This document shows positions 45,728-58,144 of a stretch of DNA of 64,000 nt, piece after piece. Location of the stretch: the NCBI GenBank assembly GCA_030220185.1, contig JASPKZ010007294.1, positions 485,001-549,000 on the forward strand, given 5' to 3'. The notes below the pieces were generated by a model. The model worked only from the letters and a program-made list of their open reading frames with translations, had not been told where the DNA came from and made no database searches. The translations under genes and the position numbers were made by a program. How positions within the stretch are numbered: the stretch's first letter is position 1; the number at the start of each line of letters is the position of its first letter. Source of the stretch: Diploptera punctata. Taxonomy: Eukaryota > Arthropoda > Insecta > Blattodea > Blaberidae.

Positions 45728-47448
45728 GGTTATATTTAAAGATATGGCGCTAAAAGTGCGTGTATACTTATTTCATGAGCCAGTGCAACAGATGACATCA
45801 ATATCTCAATTTTTAATGGCGCTTAGCTGTTGATGTATAACACAGTCCAATTAGTTATCAGATAGCCTATTATTGAAACATTGTATAAAAAATTCAGCCA
45901 ATTTCCTTCAATCTCTGTGAAGCTTTGTGCTAGGTTTCGTTTATACTTAATTGCGATGGAGAATTCTGAAAGCATTCTGACTGAAATGTAGCATTTATTC
46001 TGGAAAAGTCTGTTCTGGAATAGAATACAAAACTGTCAAAATAATGTTCTGTTATTCTTAAGTGCATCGTGTAAAATATTTGGTATTTCTAGTGGGGACA
46101 AGTTGAAAGATTGAAGACGCGACGTGACTGAGATATAAATCTTGGAACCGACACTATCATTTCTAAAATCGAGTTCACATGTTCATAGTAACTACTCATT
46201 AACAAATTAACAGAAAATATTTTCTTTAAAGTTATAATAATAATTTTAATTAGGTATAAACGAAATATAAATAAAATACAAGAGAATGTAAAATTTTGCG
46301 CACCTTATTTTAATTAAATGTCTTACACGAAATAAAAAAAAACTTCAGTACCTTTGCCTACCAAACGATTTTTGGTTAGTTTTGCATCAACTTCTCATTC
46401 AATTTTCAGCAATTTTCTGGATTAAAAAATCCATATATCACATTGTTGAGAATATTATTTACCTTCCTATTACGTAATTTCTGTGTTTTTATTCGAGTTT
46501 TGTAGGCTGGCATAGAATACGTTATTAGAACCTTATAGGAGACAATCCAAATCTGACTCCAATTGGAGTTTGCATTTCTACACAGTGAACATATACCCTA
46601 TACAATTTTAATTTTGTAAAACGAATAAGATACGAAACAATAAAAGATAAGAATAAATCATGTTTTTATAATATCTAAATATCTAAAACTGAGAGAATGG
46701 CAATGTTATTTATAGTATTAATTAGAATATTAATGTACTTTATAGTATTAATTCTTAGAATAAAGATGGTTTCTTAGAATTCTCATAATGCTTTAAGAGC
46801 ATGACTTAATATAAGCTAAGTTAAATAGCTTAAAATGATTTATTTATTGGAGCATCATGACAACTGTTTGTATTAATATTGTGTAATGTTTATCTTAAGG
46901 GGAAGAGGAAACATATAATAGCCTCAGTATTCAAGTTACTTTTATATAACAACATAGGAACAAGAACAGAACAAAAATAAGTTTATAACTAAGGATAAAT
47001 TAATTATAGAATCTTTGCTGATCACGTGTTTCTAAATATCTCTGCTAGATTACTCCGTAGTCTATGCTTAATGTATTGCGCATACGTTCACAGAAGAAAT
47101 AAACGAAAGCAGTAGGTATTTCATACGTCATGGGTGTTTCTTCATTCTCAGGTAGAATGCCATTGTATCGTTTGCATTCCCCGTGTCCTCCTTAGATCGG
47201 TGCTTTCATTCTCTTCGTCTGTGGACTATATTTGCCATGACGAGACATTAAGTGGAATATTTGCTGTTAGGTTATATTTGTCTATGGCTAAATAAGATAA
47301 CAGAAACTGGAAAAATCGCCAGAAAAAAACACACAGAAGTTTTGAAATAGGGAATAAATGAAGAATCAACTACATTTATAAAATAACCATTCTACTGTAA
47401 GTCCATGAATTCTTGCATAAAGTGTAAAACTTAGGTAAGTAAAATATC
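45728..47448. other. No recognisable gene (spacer between inverted RTE-D ends)
   Basis: AT-rich, no repeat matched. It is bounded by two RTE-D 3' ends in inverted orientation, so it could be the loop of a larger rearrangement. 47641-48715 is also unassigned. Confidence 0.45.
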
Positions 47449-47640
47449 AATATCATCATCATCATCCGGTATCATGGCAGCTGCCGCCGTCTTCCGGAAA
47501 CCAAACGCCGTTCCTCTCTATCCATCCATTGATCTTCCTCCATTCCTCTGATATTCATAGCTGCTTGTACCCCTTCTATCCAAGTTTTCTTCAGTCTTCC
47601 TCTCTTCCTCCTTTCCATTGGGATCCATTCCATAACAATT
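47449..47640 (-). pseudogene. RTE-D 3' end with (ATC)n tail
   Basis: On the plus strand, ATCATCATCATCCGGTATC, then GGCAGCTGCCGCCGTCTTCC, through to GGGATCCATTCCATAAC. This is the inverse of the 45.4-kb copy and nearly identical over about 170 bp. The two copies are inverted relative to each other, about 1.7 kb apart. Confidence 0.75.
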
Positions 47641-48831
47641 TTAAAATATCAATATAACGTAGAAATATTAAATCTTGTTGACAATAGAAACAAACTGCTT
47701 ATTTATTCTACTACATTTCTGTTTACATTTATGCTTTTGGTAACTCTGAATTAACTACTTTCCGAAGCTGGTCTGTTTAACATTTAGTGTAAAATAGGAA
47801 AAATTGTTAACGAAGAAAACAGGCCTATATCATGACCTAAAATTCTAGAAAAAATCTATAAATTACTAATAAACAAATAAAATCAGCTAATAATTGAGGA
47901 GTTGAATGGAATATGGCCATAACTCATGTTTTGCCCTTTTTCCATTCAATGCATTTTTTTAGACTCGCCATTTTTTAGTTGGTCAGTCTGGAAAGTTTCC
48001 TTTCGATATCTCGATTACAGCAGGTTCAGCAGCTGATTGTATCAATAAAAATAAACAACAATGTTATGCATTTACTTATACTTTAATCGTATATTTTTTT
48101 AATTGTGCCCATATTCCATTCAACTCCTCAATTATAAAAATTTATCTAAAATGATTTATTAAATTACTGTACAAAAGTCATAAATGAAAGAATATTGAAA
48201 CAGTAGGCGTACACACTTAATTTGTAACACTTAGAAGAGTAGGTAATGAATTAATTCGTCACTTCAGTAAATAATTAAACAATTACAGTATAATAGTATC
48301 ATTTTTCTCTCTATAAAGAAGAAACATAATTTTAGCACTTCAAATGTTGGATTATAGTTGCCTAGTAGTTTTATACAAGATTTTTTATGAAAAAATATAA
48401 GCATATGGATCATACAGCCTATTGTCTAAAAGGACCGCCGATTGTTTGTCAGGATACTTCTGTAGGCCTACATAGAGAATGTCCTCTCCACATCCACATG
48501 TGTGGATGGGTGCTAGGCCTACTTGCAGTAGGCTTATGCTAGGTCACTTTGGGTGTTATTTGATATCTGATTAGACAAACATCTCCCGATAACACCTTCA
48601 AAATTTTGCATAATGTATTGGAATCATTTTTCTCAAAGACATACTTCAGCTAACCATTTTTCCGATTTCACCTAATGCATTGCCCATATCTAGTTAAATT
48701 TTCTTTACAAGTGCCAGCGGTTCCCAACTTTTTCGAATCGTGAACCCCTTCCATAACGATTTTAATTGGGTGAACCACTGACTTCTAAATATACATGTAC
48801 ATTAGACATAGATAAAATTTAATTCCTAGTC

Positions 48832-48864
<33 letters not shown>

Positions 48865-48865
48865 T

Positions 48866-49262
48866 TAGAACAAAAACTTATGTCGATGGAAATGGATTTC
48901 TTCAGGAGAGCAGCAAGATGTTCAAAATTAGACAAAATAAGAAATGCTGTCATAAGAGAAAAAATTAATATTGGTTATTCAATAGTAGATTATATACGGT
49001 ATAAGCAATTAAATTGGTATGGGCACGTACGACGAATGCAAGAAGAAAGATTACCCAGGAAAATATTGGAATGGTGTCCACCTGGAAGAAGGAGGAGAGG
49101 AAGACCTCGAAAGGCTCGTGGATGCAGGAAATAAGAACTGGAATGAGAGCAAGATGACTGGAGGACATGTATTGGATGGAGAGCAACGAGTGGATAAGAA
49201 AAATAAAACTTTAGGCACAGAAATATGTGTAAACATTAAAATTCTGTATATAAATAAATAAA

Positions 49263-49297
<35 letters not shown>

Positions 49298-49325
49298 ATA
49301 ATAATAATAATAATAATAATAATAA
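48866..49325 (+). pseudogene. RTE-C 3' fragment with TAAATA/(CTA)n/(AAT)n tail
   Basis: Encodes MSMEMDFFRRAARCSKLDKI, NWYGHVRRMQEERLPRKILE and WCPPGRRRRGRPR, the C-terminal signature of a third RTE-like family. A frameshift near 49115 breaks it. A TAAATAAATA motif leads into CTA and AAT arrays. Confidence 0.7.
49262..49325. repeat. (CTA)n(AAT)n array at the RTE-C 3' end
   Basis: Continues the tail of the RTE-C fragment. A further AAT array at 48834-48863 precedes the same fragment. Confidence 0.95.
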
Positions 49326-49814
49326 GGTTCAACTGCACTTCTACTAGCGCTTGATTTTTCAGTTAGTTTTAAACTATAGCTCTTCTGTATTTACTAACAT
49401 TATTTAATATTTGAAACTTTTTCAAACAATTTTTATAACACTATTAGACAATTTTGAAGTATTTATTTAAATATGCAAATCACAATATTATTTTCTCCAC
49501 AGAGTATGTTACTTAGTCTATGGTTTTTCTATTGCTGGTTGGATCAGCGTTAGTGAGTGATGAGTAAGTGTACACCCATTTTTAATAAACGTTTAGTAAT
49601 TTTAATATTATTGATATATTTTTTTAACATCGATTTGGGGATTTATTGCAAATATTGGTCATTTAAATTTCATTGCGACCGATAGTAATCGAGGATGATA
49701 ATCGATATGTGGTTCGATTGTGGGTTATCACTGGCTCTCTAAACTCTGGCGCATGCATATTGTTGTTCTATAGGACTTCGAAAATATTTCACGCTAGTTT
49801 AAGTCCAGTTTTCC

Positions 49815-49836
49815 AATAATAATAATAATAATAATA

Positions 49837-49877
<41 letters not shown>
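49815..49877. repeat. (AAT)n/(ATT)n palindromic array
   Basis: AAT units switch to ATT units in the middle, making a long perfect hairpin. Confidence 0.9.
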
Positions 49878-49880
<3 letters not shown>

Positions 49881-49892
49881 GATTATTATATG

Positions 49893-50501
49893 ATGAATTT
49901 TGAGTATCTGGAAGTAAAAGTAGATAAAGAGGATAAACAAGAAAGTGATATTAAAACAGAATAAATAAAAATAGAGCAATAAGAGCAATGATGAATGGAG
50001 TCTTATGGAACAGACATATAACCAGAAAAAATAAGTTATAAATATATAATTCAATAGTGAGGAGTACTGTCACATATAGAGCTGACGTTTGGAAATTCAA
50101 TAAAACCTTAGAACAAAAACTTATTTCGATGGAAATGGATTTCCTGGGGAGAGCAGCAAGATGTTAAAAATGATAAAAAATAAGAAATACTGTCACACGA
50201 GAAAAAATGAATATTAGATATTCAACAGTAGATTATATCATATACAGTTAAATTGGTATCGGCATGTACGGCGAATGCAAGAAGAAAGGTTACCCAGAAA
50301 AACATTGGAATAGTGTTCATATGGAAGAATAAGGAAAGGAAGACCTCGAAACTCGTGGATGCAAGAAATAAGAACTAGAATGAGAACAAGAGAACTGGAG
50401 TACATGGATTGGATGAATATAGACGAGTGGAGAAAGAAAACAAATCTCTGGGCACAGAAAGATGTGTAAACATTAAAAATCTGTAGGCCCTATATAAATA
50501 C

Positions 50502-50541
<40 letters not shown>
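49893..50541 (+). pseudogene. RTE-C longer 3' fragment
   Basis: Starts upstream of the first copy with EYLEVKVDKEDKQESDIK-like codons. It passes a TYGAETW-equivalent block and the MEMDFLGRAARC segment, and ends in (ATT)n. Relative to the copy at 48866, CTGTA|TATAAATA has become CTGTA-GGCCCTA-TATAAATA at 50481-50500, a 7-bp insertion. Confidence 0.7.
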
Positions 50542-50545
<4 letters not shown>

Positions 50546-51221
50546 AATGTCGCAGAAATGAAGGAAACAATAATAGGCCTAACCTTGAAACCCGCCATTA
50601 CAGAAAAGTTTTGAAATATTTTGCGAACCCCCTGGGGGTTGGGAAACGATGTACAGCTCGAGACCAAGCTCTGTGTGTTTGCGGGGAGAAGTGTGGGGAA
50701 TGGGAGGAGGTACACTTCTATGCTTCTCAAATACTAACAGCTGAGTCAGCAAATTCCTTTCAGACACACGGAGCTGGGTCCCGAGCAGTACTGGAGCAAT
50801 TTTTTTTTCTCAATTGCGCTGTAACTGCTGGTATGTGACTTGATGTTCAGTTCATTGTCCGAATAACAATCATTGGGGATTTTGATAACAATCATTAGAC
50901 TTTGCGTCGTCCGATTTTAAAGGATAGACAACTCTTTTAATAATTTCAAAATTGTCACAATAATAAATGTAACCATCGTTCCTACCTTAATAATGTGACA
51001 AATGAGTTTAAAAATACTTTCTATTTTACAGTGCCAGTAACTCTCTTCATGGTGAACTTTATTGCAACTGACGGTTTTATAAACGTGTTCGAATAACAAC
51101 GAAACACTTTCATTATTGTACCTGAATTATAAAATAAAATTACGAATGTCATTGTTGCAATGTCTGTCGCAAGAAAAAAATTCCTTATACAGTATTTTTC
51201 TGCTCGTTCCTTCCAATAGAT

Positions 51222-51345
51222 CGGCGGTTCCCAACTTTTTTTTTTCGACTTGCAAACCCCTTCCATAACGATCTGAGACGGGCGAACCACTGACTTTTAA
51301 ATATAGGTCTACATACAGTATTGACATACATAACATTTAATTCAA
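51222..51345. mobile_element. Second copy of the 48.7-kb hAT-like end
   Basis: GGCGGTTCCCAACTTTT, CCCCTTCCATAACGAT and CGAACCACTGACTT match 48716-48790 in the same orientation. Confidence 0.45.
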
Positions 51346-53668
51346 AATAAAAGGTTTAATAAGCTTAAATTAACTTAACCCTAAACGGTTAAAACTTGAA
51401 GTTACTCTAGTTACGGCTTAAAAATTAAAGTTACACAATATGTAGGTATAGTTGTTGCGAAATCAAACGTTGTTATAGTCCTATAACTGTAAAATCAGGC
51501 ATTCGCGGTAAATGTTAATTTATTGTGGAAATAATGTGATAAATTCCTCATGTTACACCTGTGCAACAAGGGACATTATAGAGTAAATTAAAATTAAAAT
51601 AATAATAATCTTCATCCAACCAAGTTTTATGGCTATAGGTCATAAGAATCCGAGACCTGATAATGGCTATTCGCTGCATGACAAAGGCATATATGACCTA
51701 TGTCTTTTTGTTTCAATCATAACTAAATAACGTGGACTAGATAAGTAGGACAGGGTCAGTGCTTCAGTTGAAAAAAAAAAAATGTATGTTTGGGCGGATT
51801 TACCTATAGGGAATGGAGCACACAAACTATTTAGGCGTATTGTTTAATATAGAACTACATACTTTTTTGGTTTACATTTTGGCAAAAACAACCGATATAG
51901 GCTAAATTTACTCTCCTTTTCACCGTGTTTTGTAAGTCTACAGTGATCCAATAAATGTTAGCGTCTCTGTATATTCAGTCGTATATTTAAAACTAGTGAG
52001 CAAATCGTTACTTTATTCTTGTATTTTTTGTAACAGTAAGTAAATGTTTTCTGGAATAAATATCACAGTACAATGCTGAATAAACGGAATGTTGACGCAT
52101 GCTCATTGTGAACAAGGTGAATGATGACGGACAGGTGACCTAGGCAACCACGGTTAGGTCAAGGCCATAACAGGTCAGACCCTGAAAACAAGGAAAATCT
52201 TCGCTATTCACAAATACGTGCTCTTATTGAAACCAGTCGATAAGCCTACCTGATTTTCACTTTCTGCACTGATCACCATGTTTCTTCGTACATAGTTAAT
52301 TACACATGTCTAAGTATGTATAATATAACTTATGTTTTAGTTTGTGAAATGTATTTTCTGCCTCCCAGCCATGAAATGTCAGTATTTTCCACAAAAAAAT
52401 ATGGTCCGGGATCTATTCTCGGTGTTGTAGAGTTTTCTTTTAATTGCCATTTTGATTCTAGGCGAATGACACTTGTTTTGTTATGTCTTCGGAGGTGGTT
52501 CTGGGATATGCCATCACTAATCCAAGTTTGATATCCCTGCCTACAAGGAGGAGTAGCCTGGATTGTTATTCTAACAAAAAGAGAGAGGATAAAAACAATT
52601 ATATATTTCGATTCAAGTCCTATTCAATTACCGTCTATCATTCGGGGTACATGTCTGAACATTTGAATTGTTTAAATATGTAATTGTTATATTAACGAAA
52701 CTTTAAGTCGAGATTTAGAAATGCCGGAAGTTATTTAATGTTTATCGATGATGGAATAGTGATCCACTTCTGGATCTGAGGTTCGCGGGTTAAAACTGAG
52801 CCGGAATCCATGGACTTTTAAGAGCGTATTTTCTACTTATTGACAAGAAATAATTAGGACCTAGATATCAGTCTAAAAATAGATCTGGGATTATGTACAT
52901 CAGGATCCAATGAGAAGCAAAGTATGGAATTGGATAGGAATATCTGAAAGGTGTCCATTTGAGGGAGTGAAGGCCCTTATAGGGCTATAGGGCCAAGTAA
53001 GAAGAACATTCTGATCTTAGCTCCCTTCGGATCAGAAATCGTAGATTTACGGAACGTAAAAGAATCTCAAACCAAAAATAACATACCTCTGAGCAAAATT
53101 GTTCTGGAAATTTGACGTGTAGATTTGAATTGATATGTTAATGACATGAGTTGTTGAAAGGTACCATTATGTTTAAAATACTTACTTGCATGGATGAATT
53201 ATAGATTTTCTATATTGTTATGTTTTATGATAAAACTTCGACAGCATTAAACATTTAATAAATATCATTTTTTAATAATTAAGAAATCGCATGGCGATTG
53301 AATTTTCTTTCTTAAATAGGTTTTAAGAAAAGCCTTAAATCGGCGCATTGTGATGTAGATATTAGATTTTTGCTAAGGGTATAATTAAAGCTAACGTTGG
53401 ATACTTTATTGTATTTTTAAAACATGATACAGTACATAGCCTGTTCCATCTTCTTCTAGTTCTACTCACTGATCTGTTAATTCAATATTTGTTTAGTTAA
53501 TCTTGTAACTATCGTTCTTTCTAGATGTTATTTCCACTGTAGTTTATATTTTAATTCATCATTCAAATTCAAATTTCCAATTCCTCTAGAATTTCTTCAT
53601 TTTTTATGTGGTCCGGTACCCTTTAACTCCTCTCAAGAATTTTATTTCTAAAGCCTTATCTTACTTTG
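51346..53668. other. No recognisable gene
   Basis: A weak tRNA-like string (GGTTCGCGGGTTAAAACTG near 52782) is the only hint of a SINE. Otherwise nothing. Confidence 0.45.
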
Positions 53669-53753
<85 letters not shown>

Positions 53754-53754
53754 T
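53669..53754. repeat. (TC)n(AC)n array
   Basis: About 34 TC units with one CCC interruption, then about 7 AC units. It lies next to the RTE-B fragment. Confidence 0.95.
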
Positions 53755-55020
53755 TTCACATCCATAGGATATGATGGGCACAGCCACAAAATTATAAAAA
53801 TTTAATTTCGTGTCTCTTCGAATGTTATTTTTAAAAGTTCGATTAAATGTTCCACAGATTCTCTGAAATTTGGCTAATATTATATTAAACTCTTTATCAT
53901 ATCCTAAATAATTAAAATTGATTACTTCTTCCAATATTTAATTGTTGTTTTAGTTCTAATTGATTGTTTACTTTTGTTTTAAAAACAGAAATTTTCATAT
54001 TACATTGTTCACAGGTTGCATTAAATTTAATAATTGATATTTGTAGAGTAGATTATTTATATTGACTATTTAACTCGTGCCTCAAATGGGAGTCAATGAC
54101 CAATCACGTTTCAATGATTTCTGTTTTACAACCAATCAGAGTCGTGTTTCACGAAATATTTATCAGTGTTATAATTACTATATTAAACAAAGCTCCTCCT
54201 TTTTAATATTCTGAACAGGTCTGACCATTATTTTGCAGTGACAGAGCTTGTGAGAAATACGGCTACCAGATTGTATGTATATTAGTGCATGAATGTAAAC
54301 ACATGCCGCATGCGGGAGTTAATATAAACACATTTGTAGCAATTGATTATACCACCAAAAAAAGAAACCACTGTTTGCACTTTCTTAAATGTATTTTTTC
54401 CCAGGTAACAATCCAGAAAAATATAATTGTCATATTTACATCATACGACATCAGAAATGAATTAATATACAGTTTGATATGTTTAATTTTTCTCCACTAG
54501 AGAGCATTCTTACAATATTGCGTTCCTTTGGCAATAAATAGTATGATCTGATTGCAGTGATAAACAAAAGAAGCAGATGAAGCGTACCTATCGTTTCTCA
54601 TTTGTTTTCAAACATCGCCGTTTACATTAAATTTATTTTAAAGCCAGGATTCATCTGTTGTTTCTACTTTTGAATTAAATCATGAACATGGATATTAAAG
54701 GGGTGATAGACTATACCTTGGTCTAACACCTTGGTTGATGCAATTTTTTTTTTGCAATCTAAAAATTATGTTTAATTTCCTGATAAAGACATTGTATAGT
54801 TTTTATAAGTTGTTTTGGGTATTCTCGTTTTTTCATAATTTTCCATAATATATTTCTGCCTACTCGTTCGAAGGCTTTTTTCAAAATCAATAAACGCCAT
54901 AGGTATATGTGTTTCTTTATTAAATTCACGACGTTTTTCCTATTTTGTTTTACAGTAAATATATTAATCTGTGCATGATCTGCCTTTCCTGAAAGCATTA
55001 TATTCTTCTTCATCTAAAAT
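53740..55020 (-). pseudogene. RTE-B-related decayed fragment
   Basis: The minus strand encodes KKAFERVGRNILWKIMKK, an RT active-site-A-like block at about 54830-54900. Further on it encodes INFNYLGYDKE and a VPIISYGCE-type C-terminal block at 53760-53930. The stretch between them is poorly conserved or interrupted. The FNYLGYD block lacks the GGCCTA insertion seen in the 30.27-kb copy. Confidence 0.6.
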
Positions 55021-55159
55021 AAGATGTACAGTAATGTTTTGTTAATGATAGTTTTTTTATTTTGTACACGATAGTGCGTTCTGTCGTACTTATACTTCAT
55101 CAGATAAAATTTATTATTATTATTATTATTATTATCATCGTTTTTATGTTTAATTTTAA

Positions 55160-55480
55160 CTTTATGGCGCGACAGGGTAGGAAGCCTTTGGCCTATCAGC
55201 AACCTGCTGACCTCACATCAACAGATTTCAATAGCTGAGGTGGCGATAATCCAGCCAATAACTGATACGAGTTACATGAAGAAAACATTATAACCGTTAT
55301 AGATTTTTATCGACCTAGAGTAGCTACTTCTACTCGAATTCGTCTCGATGCTAGGTGAGCACTGGTCCCAAACTGACCGAAATTCCATAAGAGCATGTAG
55401 GCCTATTCCCTCATAGGATCTCGAACCAACACTAGTCCCACAGTTCACCACCCAGGCACCCGCGGCTACACCGCGAAATT
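55160..55480 (-). mobile_element. SINE-F, nearly full length
   Basis: GGTAGGAAGCCTTTGGCC (3' side) through GGTGAGCACTGGTCCC and CCGAAATTCCATAAGAGC to GGATCTCGAACCAACAC (box B complement) and a GCGGCTACACCGCGA head. An (ATT)n array abuts the head side. Confidence 0.65.
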
Positions 55481-55515
55481 ATTATTATTATTATTATTGT
55501 TATTATTATTATTAT
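55480..55515. repeat. (ATT)n array between SINE-F and RTE-C
   Basis: ATT repeats with one GTT. Another ATT array (55108-55135) lies on the other side of SINE-F. Confidence 0.9.
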
Positions 55516-55792
55516 GTCATACGAGAAGAAATGAAGATTATATAAGATTGAAGTAATTAAATACTGCAAGTATTGGCATGTACGACGAATGTAAGAAGAA
55601 AGATTTCCCAGAAAAAAAAACATAGGAATGGTGTCCACCTGGAAGAAAAAAGAAAGAAAGACCTGGAAATTCGTGGATGAAAGAAATACGAACTGAAATG
55701 AGAGCAAGAGGACTCGAGGACATGGAGTTAATGGATAGAGATGTGTAAACACCGAATATCTGTACATAGCTAAATAAATAAAATTATTATTT
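55505..55792 (+). pseudogene. RTE-C 3' fragment
   Basis: GGCATGTACGACGAATG, GGTGTCCACCTGGAAG and the 'gatgtgtaaacac...ctgtacata' end match the other two RTE-C copies. The tail is TAAATAAATA. It runs directly into an RTE-A 3' end. Confidence 0.65.
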
Positions 55793-55910
55793 GAAGGAAG
55801 TTGATTTTACAGGAAAGTTGATTTTATTGGAAAGTATTAGCTCTGGATATGGATGCATGGAGAGCTTATGTCCGCGTGGCCATGAACCTGTGTTTTCGAT
55901 GTGCCTGTGT
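55793..55910 (+). pseudogene. Short RTE-A 3' end
   Basis: TTGAAGGAAGTTGATTTTAC through GGAGAGCTTATGTCCGCG and GGCCATGAACCTGTG matches the last about 100 bp of RTE-A, with a local duplication of GTTGATTTTA. It abuts the 3' end of an RTE-C fragment. Confidence 0.65.
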
Positions 55911-57439
55911 GTTTGTTAGTCAAACCTGATACATTTCTTCAGTTTAATTTATTTACACGTTGATAAGCTATTTCGTAACGATATAAAGAAGCAATAATTT
56001 TTCGAAAAACATTTAATTAAAGATCAGATTTTTATAGCTTAATTTAATTTTGAAGATATTGTAGTGAATGATGACTCCCAACGAATGAAAGTTCGTAGAA
56101 TCCATAATCATATTTTAATTATGCGGCTTATGAATGACGCCAAGGTTAAGAACGATAATGATTTTCCCGTACACTAATCAAAGTAAAGTAATTTTTCTGC
56201 TGTTCTTGAAGGATTTGGGATGTACATGTAAGCCTGTACAGTGGTGATAGGGACCTAGAGAATCTCTTTAAACCATTCATGTTACAGAAATACCATAGGC
56301 CTATTTTTATCATTTATGTTAGATCTATTTAAAGTAGGTGTAATCATACTTAAATGAATTTATAGAATTAACATATTTTGCTTATGTGTTTTCAGAAAAT
56401 TCTGTTTGGTAATTCTGACGTTGGCGAATCATTGGTCCAGTTTCTTCTCATTTGGTTTTAAAGGAGTTAGGCATATAATCATCTAGAACTAATCCGAAGG
56501 AATCATCCATCTTCACAAAAAAGGTAAATATCACATTTGTTTTATTGGTTATTCTGAAAGATAGGCCTATGCCTTTCAAAATAGGGGTCTAAGTTAAAAA
56601 TTAAACATCCTGTTCAACTAAAAAAATTGTAGTTCAATCAGGTAACAGTGGTTGTTTGAAGTGCACTCCTGCAACTTCAGAGTTGCGTTCGTGGGTATCA
56701 ATTTGATTCGTTATTCTATTCTCTCTCAGCCATAACCGCTCCTCCCCCTCCCCCAAACATGCCTATTTAAATATTTTGAAAACTAAAACTATCATGGTAA
56801 GCATGTCTCTTCATCTAAATATTTGGTAATAATCCATTATTTTTGTTAGAATTCCTATTTAGTAAATGTTGATATATTTTTTGTTGAGAATTTTGTACCA
56901 CTTTTAAAATATTGTGATTACAATTACTGAACAAAGGAGCATATTCTTGTTGCATTCATGCATTACTGTTCGTGTAGGAGAAATAGTAAACACTGTCTGG
57001 TATCATTTGATAAGACAAGTGATGCAAGGGTTTGGCAGAAGAGTGAGAGGTCATAACCCTGAAGTTACATTGTATTTTGTATTTTTTCTACAATTTAAAA
57101 TATATACACGAGATTATTAATCTCTTGTAATGCCACTGTAACACTTGCCAGTGAACGTCTGATGAGTCTTGAAAAACATAAACTTGTTTAATGTAAATTG
57201 TATTATATGAATCGTACTTTCGGCATAATATCTCATATTTTTGTTGTAAAGTTAATACAATATTGATTTAATCTTGAGGGCGTTGACTTCACCAGTTCTT
57301 ATTTTTGAGACAAATAACAGTTAGCAGGCCTATCACATTTTATCCCTGTAACATGTAGCCTAACATATGGCGTTGCACAATGATTCTTTTAGGGTCCTAT
57401 TCTACTATTATCTAAATGAAGTATTTATTGTCAAAAATA
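55911..57439. other. No recognisable gene
   Basis: Two TAGGCCTA sites (56296, 56562). The open frame at 56914-57120 has no recognisable motif. Confidence 0.45.
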
Positions 57440-57581
57440 CCAGTGTAATATCTTATATCCTTGCTGACGATATAGTCATTTTAGCGAATTTTGAAAGAAT
57501 GAAGTAATTGAGGTTGTTTTTCATGAAAATAGTTTTGAAAAAGTTACACATCTTCACCGATCCTATCTAGTTGACGCTGAC

Positions 57582-57628
<47 letters not shown>

Positions 57629-57990
57629 CTTATGTATATAGGTCTATGTATGTGTGCTTCTTCTTTTAACACTCTAGGGGTCATGATTTTTGTTTCATCA
57701 CAACCAAACTTGAAATACAGAACTCAATTAAAAAAAAGTAATTTAGAATTCTTTAACAAACAAAAATAGGACCAATAGGGGTAGGAGTTCACCGGAAACT
57801 AAATTAAAAATAAATCGCTCCAGAGGTCGCAATTCTCGATGTTTCGCAACGAAAACTTAGTCTGTTAATAAGATAAGTAAGATATTCACCGAACATCAGC
57901 AAAATTCGACCATTAGAAATGGAGGTTTAATTAAATAAAAAAAATCACTCTAGGAACAGCAATATTTGCATCACGGTGTATTCCATACAA
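57440..57990 (+). repeat. Decayed repeat with RT-like ADDIVILAN
   Basis: GCTGACGATATAGTCATTTT gives ADDIVI in one frame. A (TA)n array at 57587-57626 and later text shared with 38.7 kb follow. Too decayed to name. Confidence 0.35.
57587..57626. repeat. (AT)n array
   Basis: About 20 AT units inside a decayed repeat. Confidence 0.95.
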
Positions 57991-58144
57991 TTTAATTAAA
58001 CCAAAATTGCCAACATATTCTATAAGATACATTGGTTTAATTTATTTAGATAATAGTTTTAATACAATAGTGGAAAAATTAATCAACAGACATTATTTAA
58101 ATTTGTGTCAAATTATAAGGCAATATGCAATAACCAATAGGTAA

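Larger units (their letters stand above)
48716..50653. mobile_element. Possible hAT-type element ends around RTE-C copies
   Basis: CAGCGGTTCCCAAC at 48716 resembles a hAT terminal repeat. CGAACCCCCTGGGGG then TTGGGAAACGATG near 50624-50653 is a plausible inverted partner. Two RTE-C fragments and arrays lie between. No convincing 8-bp target duplication is visible. Confidence 0.35.

Noticed and set aside
47141..47300. Possible SINE or gene signal in the 47.1-kb region
   Set aside because: No box A/B pair, no repeat partner in the window and no motif.
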